DNA of 64,000 bases from Lactifluus volemus (GCA_022376515.1 WTXI01000065.1:116282-180281); one strand, 5' to 3'; shown: positions 9,526 to 22,961, numbered from the stretch's first letter. The notes: generated from the letters alone by a model not told the origin. A program made the numbers and translations.

Positions 9526-12500
9526 ATGGCGAGTGAATTTGATCTCCAAGAGGAGCTTCTGGCTCTACAGGATTCAGAGAACTATTCTATACACCACGAA
9601 CATCGATGCAACCAGGAGAGTTGGACGCTTTGCTTCAACGTATGTCGCAAACGCTTTCACTAACCCCCTCCACTCATCGTTTATTATAGAGGCTGTCCGA
9701 GCCATAGCAGAGTCCTTCAAAGCCATCACATCTCCAGATACGTTTGACATATTGTGCTCTTTTCTCAAAGGCGTCGATGCAGTGCCCGGTATCTTGATGA
9801 GCAAGCTACTTGACGTTATCATGTCTGGGTTTGCCGCGGAGGTGGATGCTGCCGCGCACGACATCGACCACGAAGACCAGCAGACTGGCGCGGCACATAG
9901 AGTACTGATGGAGATGTATGCCTTCTTGCTCAACTGGTCGGCCCGCTCAGTGGAAAAGGTCAACGTACCCGACGAGGATGCGTCCGCTGCCATGGTACCC
10001 ACAAAGTCTCGGAAGGGACGGGGTGGAAAGGCAACGCAATCTAGAGTTGCTTCCAAGAACAAGGCAGCCGAATGGTCATGGAAAGACCAAATCGTGCCTA
10101 TTCTTACGCTGATCACCAAGGTTTTGAAGTTGAAGACGTGAACTGTGAGCAGGGAGAGGGATACCTTTATCGGGTGTGTCATTTCCTCACAAGATCGCCG
10201 TATCAGCTTCGCTTACTATAGGGCAAAATGTCCCTTGCTCCGTAAGTGTCTCACTGTGCCTGCGTACCATGTCACGGAGAATGAGCAGTACATGATGTCC
10301 TAGCCTATCAAGCTTTGAGTCTACAAAGTCATCTATCTCGCGGTCAAGCATCACGGGCATAGACCCGCCGCACAGACCTCGATAATACAATCCTTGCAGT
10401 ACTACGAGCACCTCTCCGAACCCATGGCAGAGTGCCTTAACGTGCTGTTGAATTCGACCATGCACAACTCGGCAAGGAGATCCTCCGGGAGATTGCTGCA
10501 AAGAGCTTCAATGCGCACGATACCAAGGGCCCAAGGAACTTCTCTAGGTTCCTCACGCAATTCGCAGAGTGGGCTCCGCGAGCAGTCCTGAAGCAAATTA
10601 GCTTGCTGCTTTTGTACTTGGATTCAGAGGTGCATTTTCCTACACACTCTCTTATTCTCTTCGAGTGTCTACGGGGCTTTACGCCACATACATAAACACA
10701 GTCTTATCTGATGCGCATGGCGATTGTCGGAATCATCGGCTGTCTCATCTGCGAGCTCGCTGCTCGGAAGACCGCACAAGCAACGCGCACCAAACGCAGA
10801 AACAGCTCGATGGTCTCTATGATCTGCTCCTCGAGCGCACTCTCGACCTTTCCTCCTACGTGCGCTCCAAAGTCTTTACCGTCCTCAACCGACTCTGCAA
10901 CCTCCCCGTGAAATTTCCCAAACAGCACCTCGCCATCACACGTGCGGCGGTGTCTACAAGGTGGCAGGCGTGTGCAGTAACGGGATTTGGTTGATCATCA
11001 AGCTGATGGTGACGCATCTGTACGGACTGACGCACGGCGGCTTGCTCGGGATGGAGAAGTGGGAAGATCGGTGGTGAAGAAGTTGCAGAAAATGGAAAAG
11101 GTAACACCCTATCTGGAAATGCGGGAGAAGCCGGGATGAATTCTACGGCTCGGCCCGTAAAGAAGCGATCGCGGTAAATGCCGTCCCCTCAAACAGCAAA
11201 TTTGTTGCTGATTTGTAGTTGAACAGGCGAAATAACAATGCTGAAGACGCAATGGGTGTTGATGAGGAAGGTGGGGACGAAGGTGGTGATTTGGACGAGG
11301 TCGACATATTCATGGACGAGGAATGCCGCGAGTCCGCCTCGACATGGACAGTCCCGTGTTCCGCAAACTGCAAGAAGCCATTGAGCACCTGTGTCGCTCA
11401 CGCGAGTGGTTTGCGCTCGCAGAACAAACGATCAATACCGTCTATGCGCCCGGAGATCAGCAGGAAGTGCTGAGCGATACACTTATTAAGGACCTGTTGC
11501 GGTGCGCGTTCCGCCAGCGAGAGAGATCGGTACCCTCTGCTGCCGAAGAACAGGTGTCGTTTGCGGCACCGGATGAGGATGTGATGGATGAGGATCCACC
11601 GCCGAGCGCACAGGCGTCAGTCTCAACCGTGCCTGGATCGACGCAGGGAGCTCTAACGGGGAACGCCGCGAAGAAGAGTAATGACACTGGGGACGCATTC
11701 GAGCTGAGCCAACTACTCTTGTAGTGTGTCACGTCGCGGTCAAGCACATCGTCTACTTGGAACTTGTTTATTAATAACGTGAGTGGAAGCGCCAGAAACA
11801 GGAAAATGAACCAGGTATGTGTCTTCTTACCAAGCTTCTTACGTGCATGAACGGCTGCCTCTTTTTTGCTTCTTCTCACATTCTTATAGCTGAGAAGATC
11901 GCAAGGGGTACCGGAAACGATGCTGTGAGTAAAGATGGGGAGGAGCTTGACCAGGTTGCTGGAAATGCGGAGGATGAGATCGGCGACCGCATAGCTGCCG
12001 TGCGTGAGACGGAGCTTGTGTACGGTCCCGATTCGCTCCTCGCACTATATGGGCCTCTACTGGTCCGTATATGCGGTCGGCCGGACCAATTCAAGGTTCG
12101 AGTATCTGTAATTTTTCCCCGCTCAGCATCAACCAAATCTTTTTGAACAGAACACGACGCTGGCGACGTGAACCATCATTTCCGCATCCTGGAGACGTCG
12201 AGGGATTCGAACATCGGAGTAGCATCGCGATCACCCTCGGTGATGTCGCAGTCACTTTCAGCACGACCGTTGATGAGAACAGCGATGAGTTGTACCCGGG
12301 TTTGTCCGATAAGGACTTGGTGGTGAACCGGTGAAGCCTGAGAAGGACATGCTGATGGTCCACGCATCTCATCCTTAACGGAATGATCAAGGTCAAAAAC
12401 CAACTGGGCGATGTCTCGGACGCATATTGCGGAACCTGTACACTTTCTCTTGGATTTTCACGAGTTTTTTTAAAACAATGATTTTTGGTTCCGCCGCCAG

Positions 12501-13098
12501 TGATCACTGACCAGCCACCACTCGGTTGGCGAAAACATGATGGACAAAGAAGAGTTCCAGCGTACGATGCATTGCATGTTCACCTTTATCGGGAGGGAAA
12601 ACAAGCAGAGAATATCGTCGAAAAGCTCTGTCAGTGGTTCCGGCTCACCGATGATACCCGCCAGTGGCGCGACATTGCATTTTGTCTGTCGCTGCTGCCG
12701 TTCAGATATGAATGCTCAGTGAAAAAACTTATCGAAGGCCTGCCCATTTACCGCGACACCTTCACGAAGAGGGGGTCTATACTCGTTTCCAGGACATCCT
12801 AGTCAAGGTATGATTTCCTTTCTCCATTCGCTCATAAAATTGCTAATTTCCTTTTTGTTTTTCAATAAAGGCTCGATCTAATAAAGCTGCGAACGAGCCG
12901 GATTCTGAACTAAACGAGCTTGAATCCGTGCGTTTCCCATAATTGTGGTGTTTCATCTCATACGCGACACTAATTTTATATATGTAGGCTTTAGAAGAGA
13001 GCCGGAGGCAAGGCGCGGAAGACCAAGCGTTTGAGAAGCGCGTGGAAGGCAAGAAAGCCGCGGCCAAGAAACGCGCGATACGGAGGAGTCCGTATTAA
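9526..13098 (+). pseudogene. Dead condensin subunit 1 copy (psiCND1-1)
   Basis: This stretch follows the intact CND1 gene (50351-55230) from start codon to C-terminus, introns included, but is broken many times. The exon-2 frame is open from ATG 9526 into about 10138, where an 11-bp loss brings a TGA. TAG replaces a Gln codon at 10301-10303. The region for exons 6-8, about 1.1 kb in the parent, is missing at about 11322-11332. The 5' splice site after exon 4 has changed from GTAAGT to GTAAAT, and later exons carry small deletions and extra stops. The C-terminal Lys/Arg-rich end is still readable near 13000-13090. Several lesions are shared with the copy at 19664, so it died before that duplication. 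It could make no full condensin HEAT-repeat protein. Confidence 0.88.
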
Positions 13099-13716
13099 TT
13101 TATCATGGCTTTCGCTTACCGTAGCTGAACTTTTTACATTTGTCGGTCCATCCACACAGCACAGCAGCACGGAAAAGACAGGCAGTCGCAGACGAAGAGG
13201 AGGAATCATCCACCCTACACCTCCTACGCACTGCATGGGCCCAAGAAGCTTTCCAGCTTTGCCTTGTTGCCTAATCTGTATTCTCTCTCTTTTTTTATTT
13301 TCACTCACCAGTTTTTGTTTGTCGTATCCAACTCGTTGTAATACCCATATGACTCAAGACTCAACCAGCACCAAATATCATACCTGATCTACGCTGCGCT
13401 TTAACCTGTGAACAATTCGGCATTCATCCACGCAGCCAAAGAGAGCGTGCACAGCTATATATCCCTTAGCTGGGGAACTTTCAGAGGTCCTACCGACCTT
13501 CCTTAATTGACGGGTAGGCCGTAACCTTAAAATCCGGACCGGGAACCGTGTTTGACCCGTGAGATGGCGCAGATAAGGTGCCCTTAAAAGGCATAATGCA
13601 GGAACATCCAATGATTACCTCAAGGCTCAACGAATCTCAACCTCTCCCACGCATCTTACTCTCTTCAAAAGCTACCCAGATGACCCTGGATCCGTATGCC
13701 AAAGTCTCCTATCCAG
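13099..13716. other. Cassette 1 / cassette 2 junction
   Basis: 13099 to about 13455 matches the 3' flank of the intact CND1 gene (55231-55630), including TTTTTGTTTGTCG and CCCATATGACTC. From about 13562 it matches the NLR promoter (GAGATGGCGCAGATAAGGTGCCC). The roughly 100 bp between (13456-13561) have no counterpart in the window. This is the join of a tandem duplication. No gene is seen. Confidence 0.7.
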
Positions 13717-16700
13717 ATGTCTCCTGTTGTTGACCATTACTACAGCTCAGGTTCTCAAATCTCCGACATAAGGCACGCTGGCAGCAGCCGCGCTCAGGTC
13801 ACCTCAACGCAACTAGGCTCGCATACGCTCCGGGTCACTGGTACGTGCCCCCTTTGTGATCATGCTCTGAGAGGTACTAAATCTCTTTCCCCTGCCAGTC
13901 CTCAGAGCGCGCAACGTTCCGCGTCTCAAGACCCTCCTCTGGAGAAAAGCAATTTTTTACGTGACTGTGACTTGCGGGGCGGCGACGAGGCAGACACGAT
14001 CTGTGCAGGGAAGGGAGAATATCGTAGAATGGAACGAGGACCTCCACACCTTGTGAGAAATTCCCATATTTTATTTCTATTTGCGGCTGAGTCTCCAGCA
14101 GCATTGTACAATCGCAATCTGATATCACAGTATCCCTCTATGTGGAAAGGCCCAAAGCGAAAGACATTCTTATCGGAAATCAGAGGATAGCCTGTGAACC
14201 AACTCGCGGTTCGTCTCATGATTGTTTTTACTCACGCTTCTGGCTGAACACCCTACATGAAGAACTTGACATTGTTTTCGGGAATGAAGATGGACATTCG
14301 AAACAGATAAAGGAGCCGGCTACAGTGTTAACGATCAGAGTGTCTTCAAACGCAAGTTCCTCTCGGACAGCAACAGTCAACACCCTGAATCTCATACCGG
14401 GCATACCTGTCACTGAGGGTGGCGCTCCACGTCACATTGTCCAATCTGACGCTGAAACCGCGCAACTCAGAACAGTGCCGGACAGCCAGCCGGGGATGTC
14501 ACGTCATCCCGATCGCGCTGAGGAAGCTATGGATGCAGTCACAATATGGAAAAGTGCTCTTGATGTTATGAAGCAGGTAGTGGACACAGTCAGTCCAATC
14601 CTCAAAGATGTATGTCCCATACCTTTCTTCTCTACTATTCACCGAGCTAATTGCCGCCCCTCAGCGTGCCAGATCGGCATCGGCTCAACTCTCCAACATT
14701 GGCGAGGTGCGCGCCCTTGCCTTGTTGGATGAAATAGAACGCTCACCCTTTTTTGGCTTGTTGGCAGGACTTGGTACTCAAGTTACAGCATGACGGCAAC
14801 TTCCGATCACTACTTGAGTCGATACTAAATGCATTTGAATTTACAAATGAGGACGGTTTGAGGAACATCCAACCAGAATCAATGCAAGCAAAAATTCTCA
14901 TTGAGATGCTCAAGTGCGTCTCCGAATGTGCCGATTCTATCAAATCCTACGCGTTTGCTGCCGGGTCGAATGCCAAGAGGGATGAACAAGTCGGTACGTT
15001 ATCCTGACCTGACCTCTCTCATCGCCTCTGATCAACATGTGATTTTCAGCAAAGCTGGCTTCGAAAAATGTCGAACGCTTCCGCGAGGCCGTCGACCGAC
15101 TACGAGATCTACGAGGACAATTCCTCACAGATATTACTGTCCCCGCTAGAGCTGCTGTCTCTGAAATGCGAAACGATGTGAGAACACAGGAAACGGAAAC
15201 GGATATGTCGAATCAAGCATCGGATACTGGTGCGTCATTATGACAGTCACAAAGCCATAGATCATCGGTTTGACCAGAGTAAAATAGAATTGAATGCAAT
15301 AATCGGGGAAAGCCCTCTTTTGGGAGGATGGCGATTCACAGATAGGCAGGGCTGTTATCGGGACACACGCAAACATTTCTTGGACCACATCGTCGAGTGG
15401 GTCAAGAATCCCGAATCCGACCGCGGCCTCCTTCTCCTTGGCCAGGCAGGCACAGGAAAGTCCTCAATTGCGCATGAGATCGCACTTCAATTCGACGAGA
15501 CGTCACGGTATCTCGGTTCTTATGTTGCTTTTGTGCGGAAGGAGAACGCCAAAGAGTCCAACGACGAGGCTTATCATTTCTTTACGACTCTTGCCCGCGG
15601 CCTCTCCGATCGCTATCCTCAGTTCAAGCTCGCCCTCAAGAGGGCCATTGCAAGTGATCCATCTTTTGGGACTACTCGAGATCCTCGTAGACTTTTTACA
15701 CGGCTCCTCGTTATTCCACTCAAGAGCGTACCACTTGTTGATCCAATTCTCATCATCATCGATGGGTTGGATGAGAGTGGTATCACAATCGGCGGAAATG
15801 CACTGCATACGTTTCTTGCCGAACGTCTCATCGACCTCCCGTCGAACGTTCGCATCCTCATCACGTCGAGGTCGGAAGATGACATCGAACAGGCATTCGC
15901 CAAGGCGGAGTCCGTCCACACACTGTACATGGATGACGACCACCTGGCTGCCAATACGACACAAGATATTAGCTTGTATATTCGGAGCAAGCTCCGCGAG
16001 GACGTGTTCAATGACCACGGTATCAAGCTAGTGCAGGCGTCACAGGGCTTGTTTCAATGGGCGGCCGTTGCATGTGGTTTCATCACCAGCCCTGCCAATC
16101 TTGGCCTTAGCTACAACGAATGTGTACAGCGCCTGTTGGCACCCTCTCGAGGTCTCAGTGGCGAAGGTCCGCTGGACAACTTGTACGAAGAAGTCCTCCA
16201 AGTGTACTTTAATTCAGATCAAACCCAAGTTCTGTTTCGGTCCATCATGGGACAACTTTTTGCTGCAGTCGAACCCCTCTCTATCAATTCTTTGATTACT
16301 CTGCGACAGCATGCACCGGTTGTTCACCCCGAAGATTCCAACCTGGTCCTCAGAATTCTCCGCTGCCTCGGCTCGCTGCTGAGTAGCGTCACTTCACTTG
16401 ATCAAACGCGCCCCATCCTTCCCCTCCATACATCATTCCGTGACTTTCTGACTAGTAAGACGAGAAACGTGTTTTATGTCGATCTTACGGATGCCCACCA
16501 TGATTTGTCACATTCCTGCCTTGGTTTAATGCTCGATGGCCTCAAATTCAACATCTGCGGACTCGAGTCGTCATATCTCGCCAACAGCGACGTCCCAGAC
16601 TTGGAATCCCGAATCACCAAATATATTCCGTCTGCTCTACAATATGGTTGTATTTACTGGAGCGATCATTTGTGTCGTCGTCATACCTTCGATCACGAGG

Positions 16701-19311
16701 TGCTCAAAAAGGTTCGATCGCTCTTCGAAACCAAGTTTCTGTTTTGGCTGGAAGTGCTTAGTATCAAGAAGAGTGTCGGCGTTGCTTCACGAGCATTGTC
16801 ATCCCTGTCGGTGTGGTTGCTGCGAGAGGTATGTACACCGCATATTTGAATATGACATATAGTGACTTGAGCGTGAAACCGCAATAGCGTTCACAAACGG
16901 AAGTGAAGAAATTGTTGGGATTGGCAAAGGATGGATCTTCATTCGTGCGGTATTTCGGAAAGGCGGTGGCAAGAAGTGCACCACATATCTACGTCTCTGC
17001 CCTGCCTTTCGCGCCAGCCTCTTCGCAGATCCTTCGTCAATACCTTCCCAAATTTCCTCGGACATTGAGGTTGGAACGCGGGCGGTTGTCGCATTGGCCT
17101 GAATTGGAAATGACGATTAAGGCACATAACAACAGCGTCAATTGTGTTACATTCTCGCCGGACGGGGAGCGGATCGCATCGGGCTCGGATGACCACATGA
17201 TTTGGGTGTGGGATGCCACAATAGGACAGATTATAGCCGGCCCATTTACTGGACACACCAACTGTGTCACATCTGTCGCATTCTCACCAGATGGGGACCG
17301 GATCGCATCGGCCTCGGATGATCACACGATTCGGGTGTGGGATGCCACAACAGCACAGATTGTAGCGGGCCCGTTTACTGGACACACCGATCGAGTCAGA
17401 TCTGTTGCATTCTCACCAGATGGGGACCGGATCGCATCGGGCTCGGATGATCACACAATTCGGGTGTGGGATGCCACAACAGCACAGATTATAGCTGGCC
17501 CGTTGACTGGACACACCGATCCAGTCACATCTGTTACATTCTCACCAGACGGGGACCGGATCGCATCGACCTCTTATGATCGCACTATTCGGGTGTGGGA
17601 TGCTACAACAGCACAGATTGTAGCGGGCCCGTTCGCTGGACACACCGATCCAGTCAGATCTGTTGCATTCTCACCAGGCGGGGACCGGATCGCATCGGGC
17701 TCGGATGACCGCACGATTCGGGTGTGGGATGCCACAACAGCACAGATTATAGCGGGCCCGTTTATTGGACACACCTCTTCGGTCAGATCTGTTGCCTTCT
17801 CACCAGACGGGGACCTGATCGCATCTGGCTCGGATGACCACACGATTCGGGTGTGGGATGCCACAACAGCACAGATTGTAGCGGGCCCGTTCACTGGACA
17901 CACCGATCCAGTCAGATCTGTTGCATTCTCACCAGACGGGGACCGGATCGCATCGGGCTCACATGATCACACGATTCGGGTGTGGGATGCCACAACAGGA
18001 CAGATTGTAGTGGGCCCGTTTATTGGACACACCTCTTCGGTCAGATCTGTTGCATTCTCACCAGACGGGGAACGGATCGCATCGGGCTCGCATGATCACA
18101 CGATTCGGGTGTGGGATGTCACAACAGGGCAGATTATAGCCGGCCCGTTTACTGGACACACCGATTGGGTCACATTTGTCGCATTCTCACCAGACAGGGA
18201 CCAGATCGCATCGGCCTCGGATGATCACACGATTCGGGTGTGGGATGCCACAACAGGACAAATTATAGCGGACCCGTTTACTGGACACACTGATTGGGTC
18301 AGATCTATTGCGTTCTCACCAGACGGGGAGCGGATCGCATCGGCCTCGCATGATCACACGATTCGGGTGTGGGATGCCTCAACAGGACAGATTGTAGCCG
18401 GCCCGTTTACTGGACACAACGATCGAGTCAGATCTGTTGCATTCTCACCAGACGGTGACCGGATCGCATCTGGCTCAGATGATCACACGATTCGGGTGTG
18501 GGATGCCATAACAGGACAGGTTATAGCTGGCCCGTTTACTGGACACACCGATTGGGTTACATCTGTTGCATTCTCACCAGACGGGGACTGGATCACATCG
18601 GCCTCTTCTGATCACACGATTCGAGTGTGGGAAGCCACAACAGGACGGATTGTAGCTGGCCCGTTTACTGGACACACCAATTGGGTCACATCTGTTGCAT
18701 TCTCACCAGATGGGGAGCGGATCGCATCGGGTTCTTATGATCACACGATTTGGGTGTGGGATTCCACAACAGGACAGATTACAGCTGGCCCATTTACTGG
18801 ACACACAGATTGGGTCAGATCTGTTGCATTCTCACCAGACGGGAACCGGATCGTGTCGGGCTCACATGATCACACGATTCGGGTGTGGGATGCCACAACA
18901 GGACAGATTATAGTGGGTCCGTTTACTGGACACACCGATCCACCCACATCTGTTGCATTCTCACCAGATGGGGAGCGGATCGCATCGGGCTCGGATGATC
19001 GCACGATTCGGGTGTGGGATGCCATAACAGGACATACTGCCTTAGCTTCAGATGACGGCACAATTCATGCGAAGACCGCAACCATGGCCGAAAATATTAA
19101 GAATCAATTTACGGACCAATCCTTGATCGATAGTGACGGTTGGTTACATGGAGAAGAGAATGAACTTGTGCTTTGGATTCCAGAGCTACATAGGCTATAT
19201 CTTCATAGACCCAGCACTATCTGGATTGCAGGCAAGCATGAGACACGACTTGATCTCTCAAATTTTGCTTATGGATTAAATTGGGCTACTACAATCTCAC
19301 AACCTATCTAA
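13717..19311 (+). CDS. NLR B: C2-like / NACHT / WD40 protein, intact
   Basis: Close paralog of NLR A with the same nine-exon layout. The first exon is 13717-13840, the linker exon 14263-14609, the NACHT exon 15278-16828 and the WD40 exon 16888-19311. The product is about 1,700 codons. No stop or frameshift is seen. An in-frame ATG 21 bp upstream (13696) could also serve. The C2-like domain, P-loop GQAGTGKSS (about 15440), Walker B ILIIIDGLDE and the C-terminal tail match NLR A. Differences are a shorter Ser/Thr/Pro-rich linker (21 codons fewer) and 15 WD40 repeats, the first half of which carry DATTAQ in place of DATTGQ. That sub-family suggests amplification inside this copy. A sensor role in fungal innate immunity or heterokaryon incompatibility is inferred from the architecture. 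Confidence 0.85.
17113..19050 (+). repeat. Tandem 129-bp WD40 repeats of NLR B (15 units)
   Basis: Fifteen units of the same type as in NLR A. Units 2-6 share DATTAQ, and units 4, 5 and 7 share GHTDPV, a pattern expected from recent local duplication. Diversity is again concentrated at positions 5, 6, 8, 24 and 26 of the 43-residue unit. Confidence 0.92.
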
Positions 19312-19663
19312 ATAGAATCAACTGTATGTATGATTCCTTGGCTGTTGTTCTGCTTTGATCAGACCGAACTGTGACCATCTTTATCACTCATGAGAATCGT
19401 ATAGTACTCAATAAAAGAGATGTCAAATGTCAAGGGTTTGATTCCCTTTCTTGGCCGGGATATATCTCTGAACTGTGTGAGCTTTCGTCGTTTGATTTTC
19501 CCTCCTTCTGGACTGTAACATGGATAGTAATAGTAATCGGATTTCCGCTCACGCTGCCTCCTGTAAACTGGCACTAAAGGACGTGCCGCGTGGCTGTGAC
19601 TACACGCGTGGAGCATGTGACCGACGCGCCTTTCACGTGTTTGGGACTGGCAACAACTGACAG
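19312..19663. promoter_or_regulatory. Intergenic: NLR B 3' end and CND1-copy promoter
   Basis: Homologous to 9081-9525 and 49957-50350. It includes CAAGGGTTTGATTCCCTTTC and AATCGGATTTCCGCTCACGC, then the conserved lead-in to the condensin start codon. No gene is seen. Confidence 0.5.
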
Positions 19664-22408
19664 ATGGCGAGTGAATTTGATCTCCAAGAGGAGCTTCAGG
19701 CTCTACAAGATTCAGGGAACTATTCTATACACCATGAACACGACATACGATCAATGCAACCAGGAGAGATGGACGCTTTGCTTCAACGTGTGTCGCAAAC
19801 GCCTTCACTAACGTCCTTCACTCATCGTTTATTACAGAGGTTGTCCGAGCCATAGCAGAGTCCTTCGAAGCCGTCACATCTCCAGATACGTTTTGACATA
19901 TTGTGCTCTTTTCTCAAATGCGTTGATGCTGTGCCCGGTATCTTGATGAACAAATTTCTCAATGTTATCATGTCTGGCTTTGCCGTGGAGGTGGATGCTG
20001 CCGCGCACGACATCAACAACGAAGACCAGCAGACATGCGCGGCACATAAAGTACTGATAGAGATGTATGCCTTCTTGCTTAACTGGTCGGCCCGCTCAGT
20101 GGAGAAGGTCAACGTACCCGACGAGGATGCGTCGGCTGCCATGCACCCGCAAAGTCTCGGAAGGGACGGGGCGGAAAGGCAACGCAATCGAGAGTTGCTT
20201 CCAAAAACAAGGCAGTCGAATGATCATGGAAAGACCAGATCGTGCCTATTCTTACGCTGATCGCCAAGGTTTTGAGGTTGAAATGTCCAAGATTTGGACT
20301 GTGAGCGGGGAGAGGGATACATTTATTGGGTGCGTCAATTCTTCGCAACAAAGTCGTACTCACTATAGAGAAAACGTCCCTTGTTCACGTCACCATAGAT
20401 GTCTCACTGCGCCTGCGTACCACGTCACGGAGAATGAGCAGTACATGAAGTCCCAGCCTATCAAGCTTGGAGTCTATAAAGTCATGGACCTGCCGCACAG
20501 ACCTCGATCATGCAATCCTTGCAAATACTACGAGCACCTATGGCAGAGTGGCCTCATGTGCTGTTGAAGGAGTTTGATCATGCACAACTCGGCGAGGAGA
20601 TCCTCCACAAGATTGCTGCGAAGAGCTTCAATGCGCAAGATAACCAAGGGCCGAGCTTTTCTAGGTCCCTCACGTAATTCACAGAGTGGGCTCCACGAGC
20701 AGTCCTGAAGCAGATTAGCTTGCTGCTTTCGCACTTGGACTCAGAGGCACGTTTTCCTACACACTCTCTCATTCTTTCGAGTGTTTATGGGGCCTTACAC
20801 TACATACATAAACACAGCCTTATCCGATGCGCATGGGGATTATCGAAATCATCGGCTGTCTGATCCGCGAGCTGGCTTGCTCGGAAGACCTCACGAGCGA
20901 TGCGCACCAGATGCAGAAACAGCTCAACGGTCTCTACGACCTGTTCCTTGAGCGCACAAGTATTCACCGTCCTCAGCCGACTCTGCGACCTGCCCATGAA
21001 ATTTCCCAAACAGCGCCTCGCCATCACGCGTGCGGCGGTGTCCACGCTCAAGGACAAGGTGGCGGGCGTGCACAGGAACGCGATTTGGTTGATCGTCAAG
21101 CTGATGGTGACACATCCGTACGGATTGATGCATGGCGGTTTGCTCGGGATGGAGGAGTGGTAAGATCGGTATCGTGAAGGAGTTGCACAAATTGGAAAAG
21201 GTAACACCTATCTGGAAATGCGGGAGAAGCGGGGATGAATTCTACGGCTCGGCCCGTAAAGAAACGATCGCGGTAAATGCCGTCCTCTCAAACAACGAGT
21301 TTGTTGCTGATTTGTTGTTGAACAGACGAGGTCGACAGTATCATGGACGAGGACGAACCAGAGTCCCGCAGAGCCGAGGATGGCGGCGAGACCACCTCGA
21401 CATGGTCTTCCGCAAACTGCAAGAAGCTATTGAGCACCCGTGTCGCTCACGTGAGCGGTTTGCGCTCGCTGAACAAGCCATCAGCACCCTCTATGCGCTC
21501 GGAGACCAGCCGGAAGTGCTGAGCAATATGGTTATCAAGATCCTATCGCGGCGCGCGTTCCGCCGGCGAGAGAGACTGGTACCCTCTGCGGCCGAAGAAA
21601 CAGGTGTCGTTTGCGGTACCGGATGAGGATGCGATGGATGAGGATCCACCGCCGAGCGCGCAGGCGTTGATCTCAACCGTGCCTGGATAGACGCAGGGAG
21701 CTTTAACAGGGAACACCGCGAAGAAGAGCGATGACACTGGAGACGCATTCGAGCTGAGCCAACCACTCTTTGTAGTGGGTCACGTCGCGGTCAAGCACAT
21801 CGTCTTGGAACTTGTCGAACGCGAGTGGAAGCGCCAGAAACAGGAAAATGAACTAGGTATGTGTCTTACGTGTATGAACAGCTACCTCTTTTTTTGCTTC
21901 TTCTCACGTTCTTATAGCTGAGAAGCTCGCAAGGGGTACCGGAAATGATGCTGCAAGTAAGGATGAGGAGGAGCTTGACCAGGTTGCTGGAAATGCGGAG
22001 TATGAGATCGGCGACCGCATCGCTGCCGTGCGCGAGACGAGGCTCTTGTACGGTCCCGATTCGCTCCTCGCTATGGACCTCTACTGGTCCGTATATGCGG
22101 TCGGCCCGACCAATTCAAGGTTCGTAAATCTCTAACATTTCGCCGCTCAGCACCAACCAAAATATTTTGGACAGAACACGACGCTGCGGGCGGTAGCGAC
22201 GCTCTCGTTTAGCAAGTTCCTCTGCGTGAGCTCGCAATTCTGCGACGCAAACCATTACCTGCTCTTCTGCATCCTGGAGACGTCGAGGGACCCGAACATC
22301 CGGAGTAACATCGCGATCGCGCTCGGTGACGTCGCGGTCTCCTTCAGCACGATCGTCGATGAGAACAGCGATGAGTTGTACCGGGGTTTGTCCGATAAGG
22401 ACTTATCG
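19664..22408 (+). pseudogene. Dead, 3'-truncated condensin subunit 1 copy (psiCND1-2)
   Basis: Matches CND1 from the start codon (19664) to within exon 11. The match ends abruptly at CGATAAGGACTT (about 22408), and what follows is unrelated. Exon 1 reads cleanly, but an extra T near 19894 makes TTT TGA at the start of the conserved exon-2 frame. The segment for exons 6-8 is missing at about 21390, as in psiCND1-1, and the exon-4 end carries the same rearranged text (AAGGTAACACC.., GATGAATTCTACGGCTCGG) and the same mutated splice donor GTAAAT. These shared lesions show a common dead ancestor. Exons 12-14, with the C-terminal basic region, are absent. Confidence 0.88.
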
Positions 22409-22961
22409 TGCGAAACCCTTTATCAGCCTTAACACGACTTAAACATTTATTGATAATATTACTAGCACGCATAGCGGAGGAACAAGTAGATGTATCTAAC
22501 ATTAAAAAGTAAAGGTTTGTTGTACTAGTGGTTCAAAGTATTAGTTAGCTGAGGGTCGTATGGCCCAGACGTTTATCCACGGTCCTCCGCCAGACGCAGA
22601 CAGGTGAGGGTTGCCCCGCCTGCCTGGTGCGGTTGGAATGAGGTGCTGCTCAAGTTGGGTAAGAATGTGGGTGGATGCTACGACAGGAATCTCCACGCGT
22701 TCCACCAATTAGACGGTTACCTGCAGAACGTCACAAACCTGGTCTGGCACAGTAGTCGAGCAGAGCCAACTCGAAAGCGATGACGCAATATGAAGATTAT
22801 CAAAGTAGATTATGTTACGTCAAAGTGAGGCAAAAGGAGAGTAAAAGTTAAAAATCGACCTGAGACACCCAGCAGTCAGTCCTCCCTAGTTTAAATGATG
22901 GAAAAGAATGCCCATTATCGTGACGCGGGGGCGAGATGTCATCCATCTGCGGCTGCTCCAA
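22409..22961. other. Spacer, downstream side of the PIG-N-like gene
   Basis: No gene or repeat is recognised. The left end is the breakpoint where the condensin copy is cut off. The right end is the stop codon of the minus-strand GPI transferase gene, so part of this is probably its 3' untranslated region. Confidence 0.4.
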
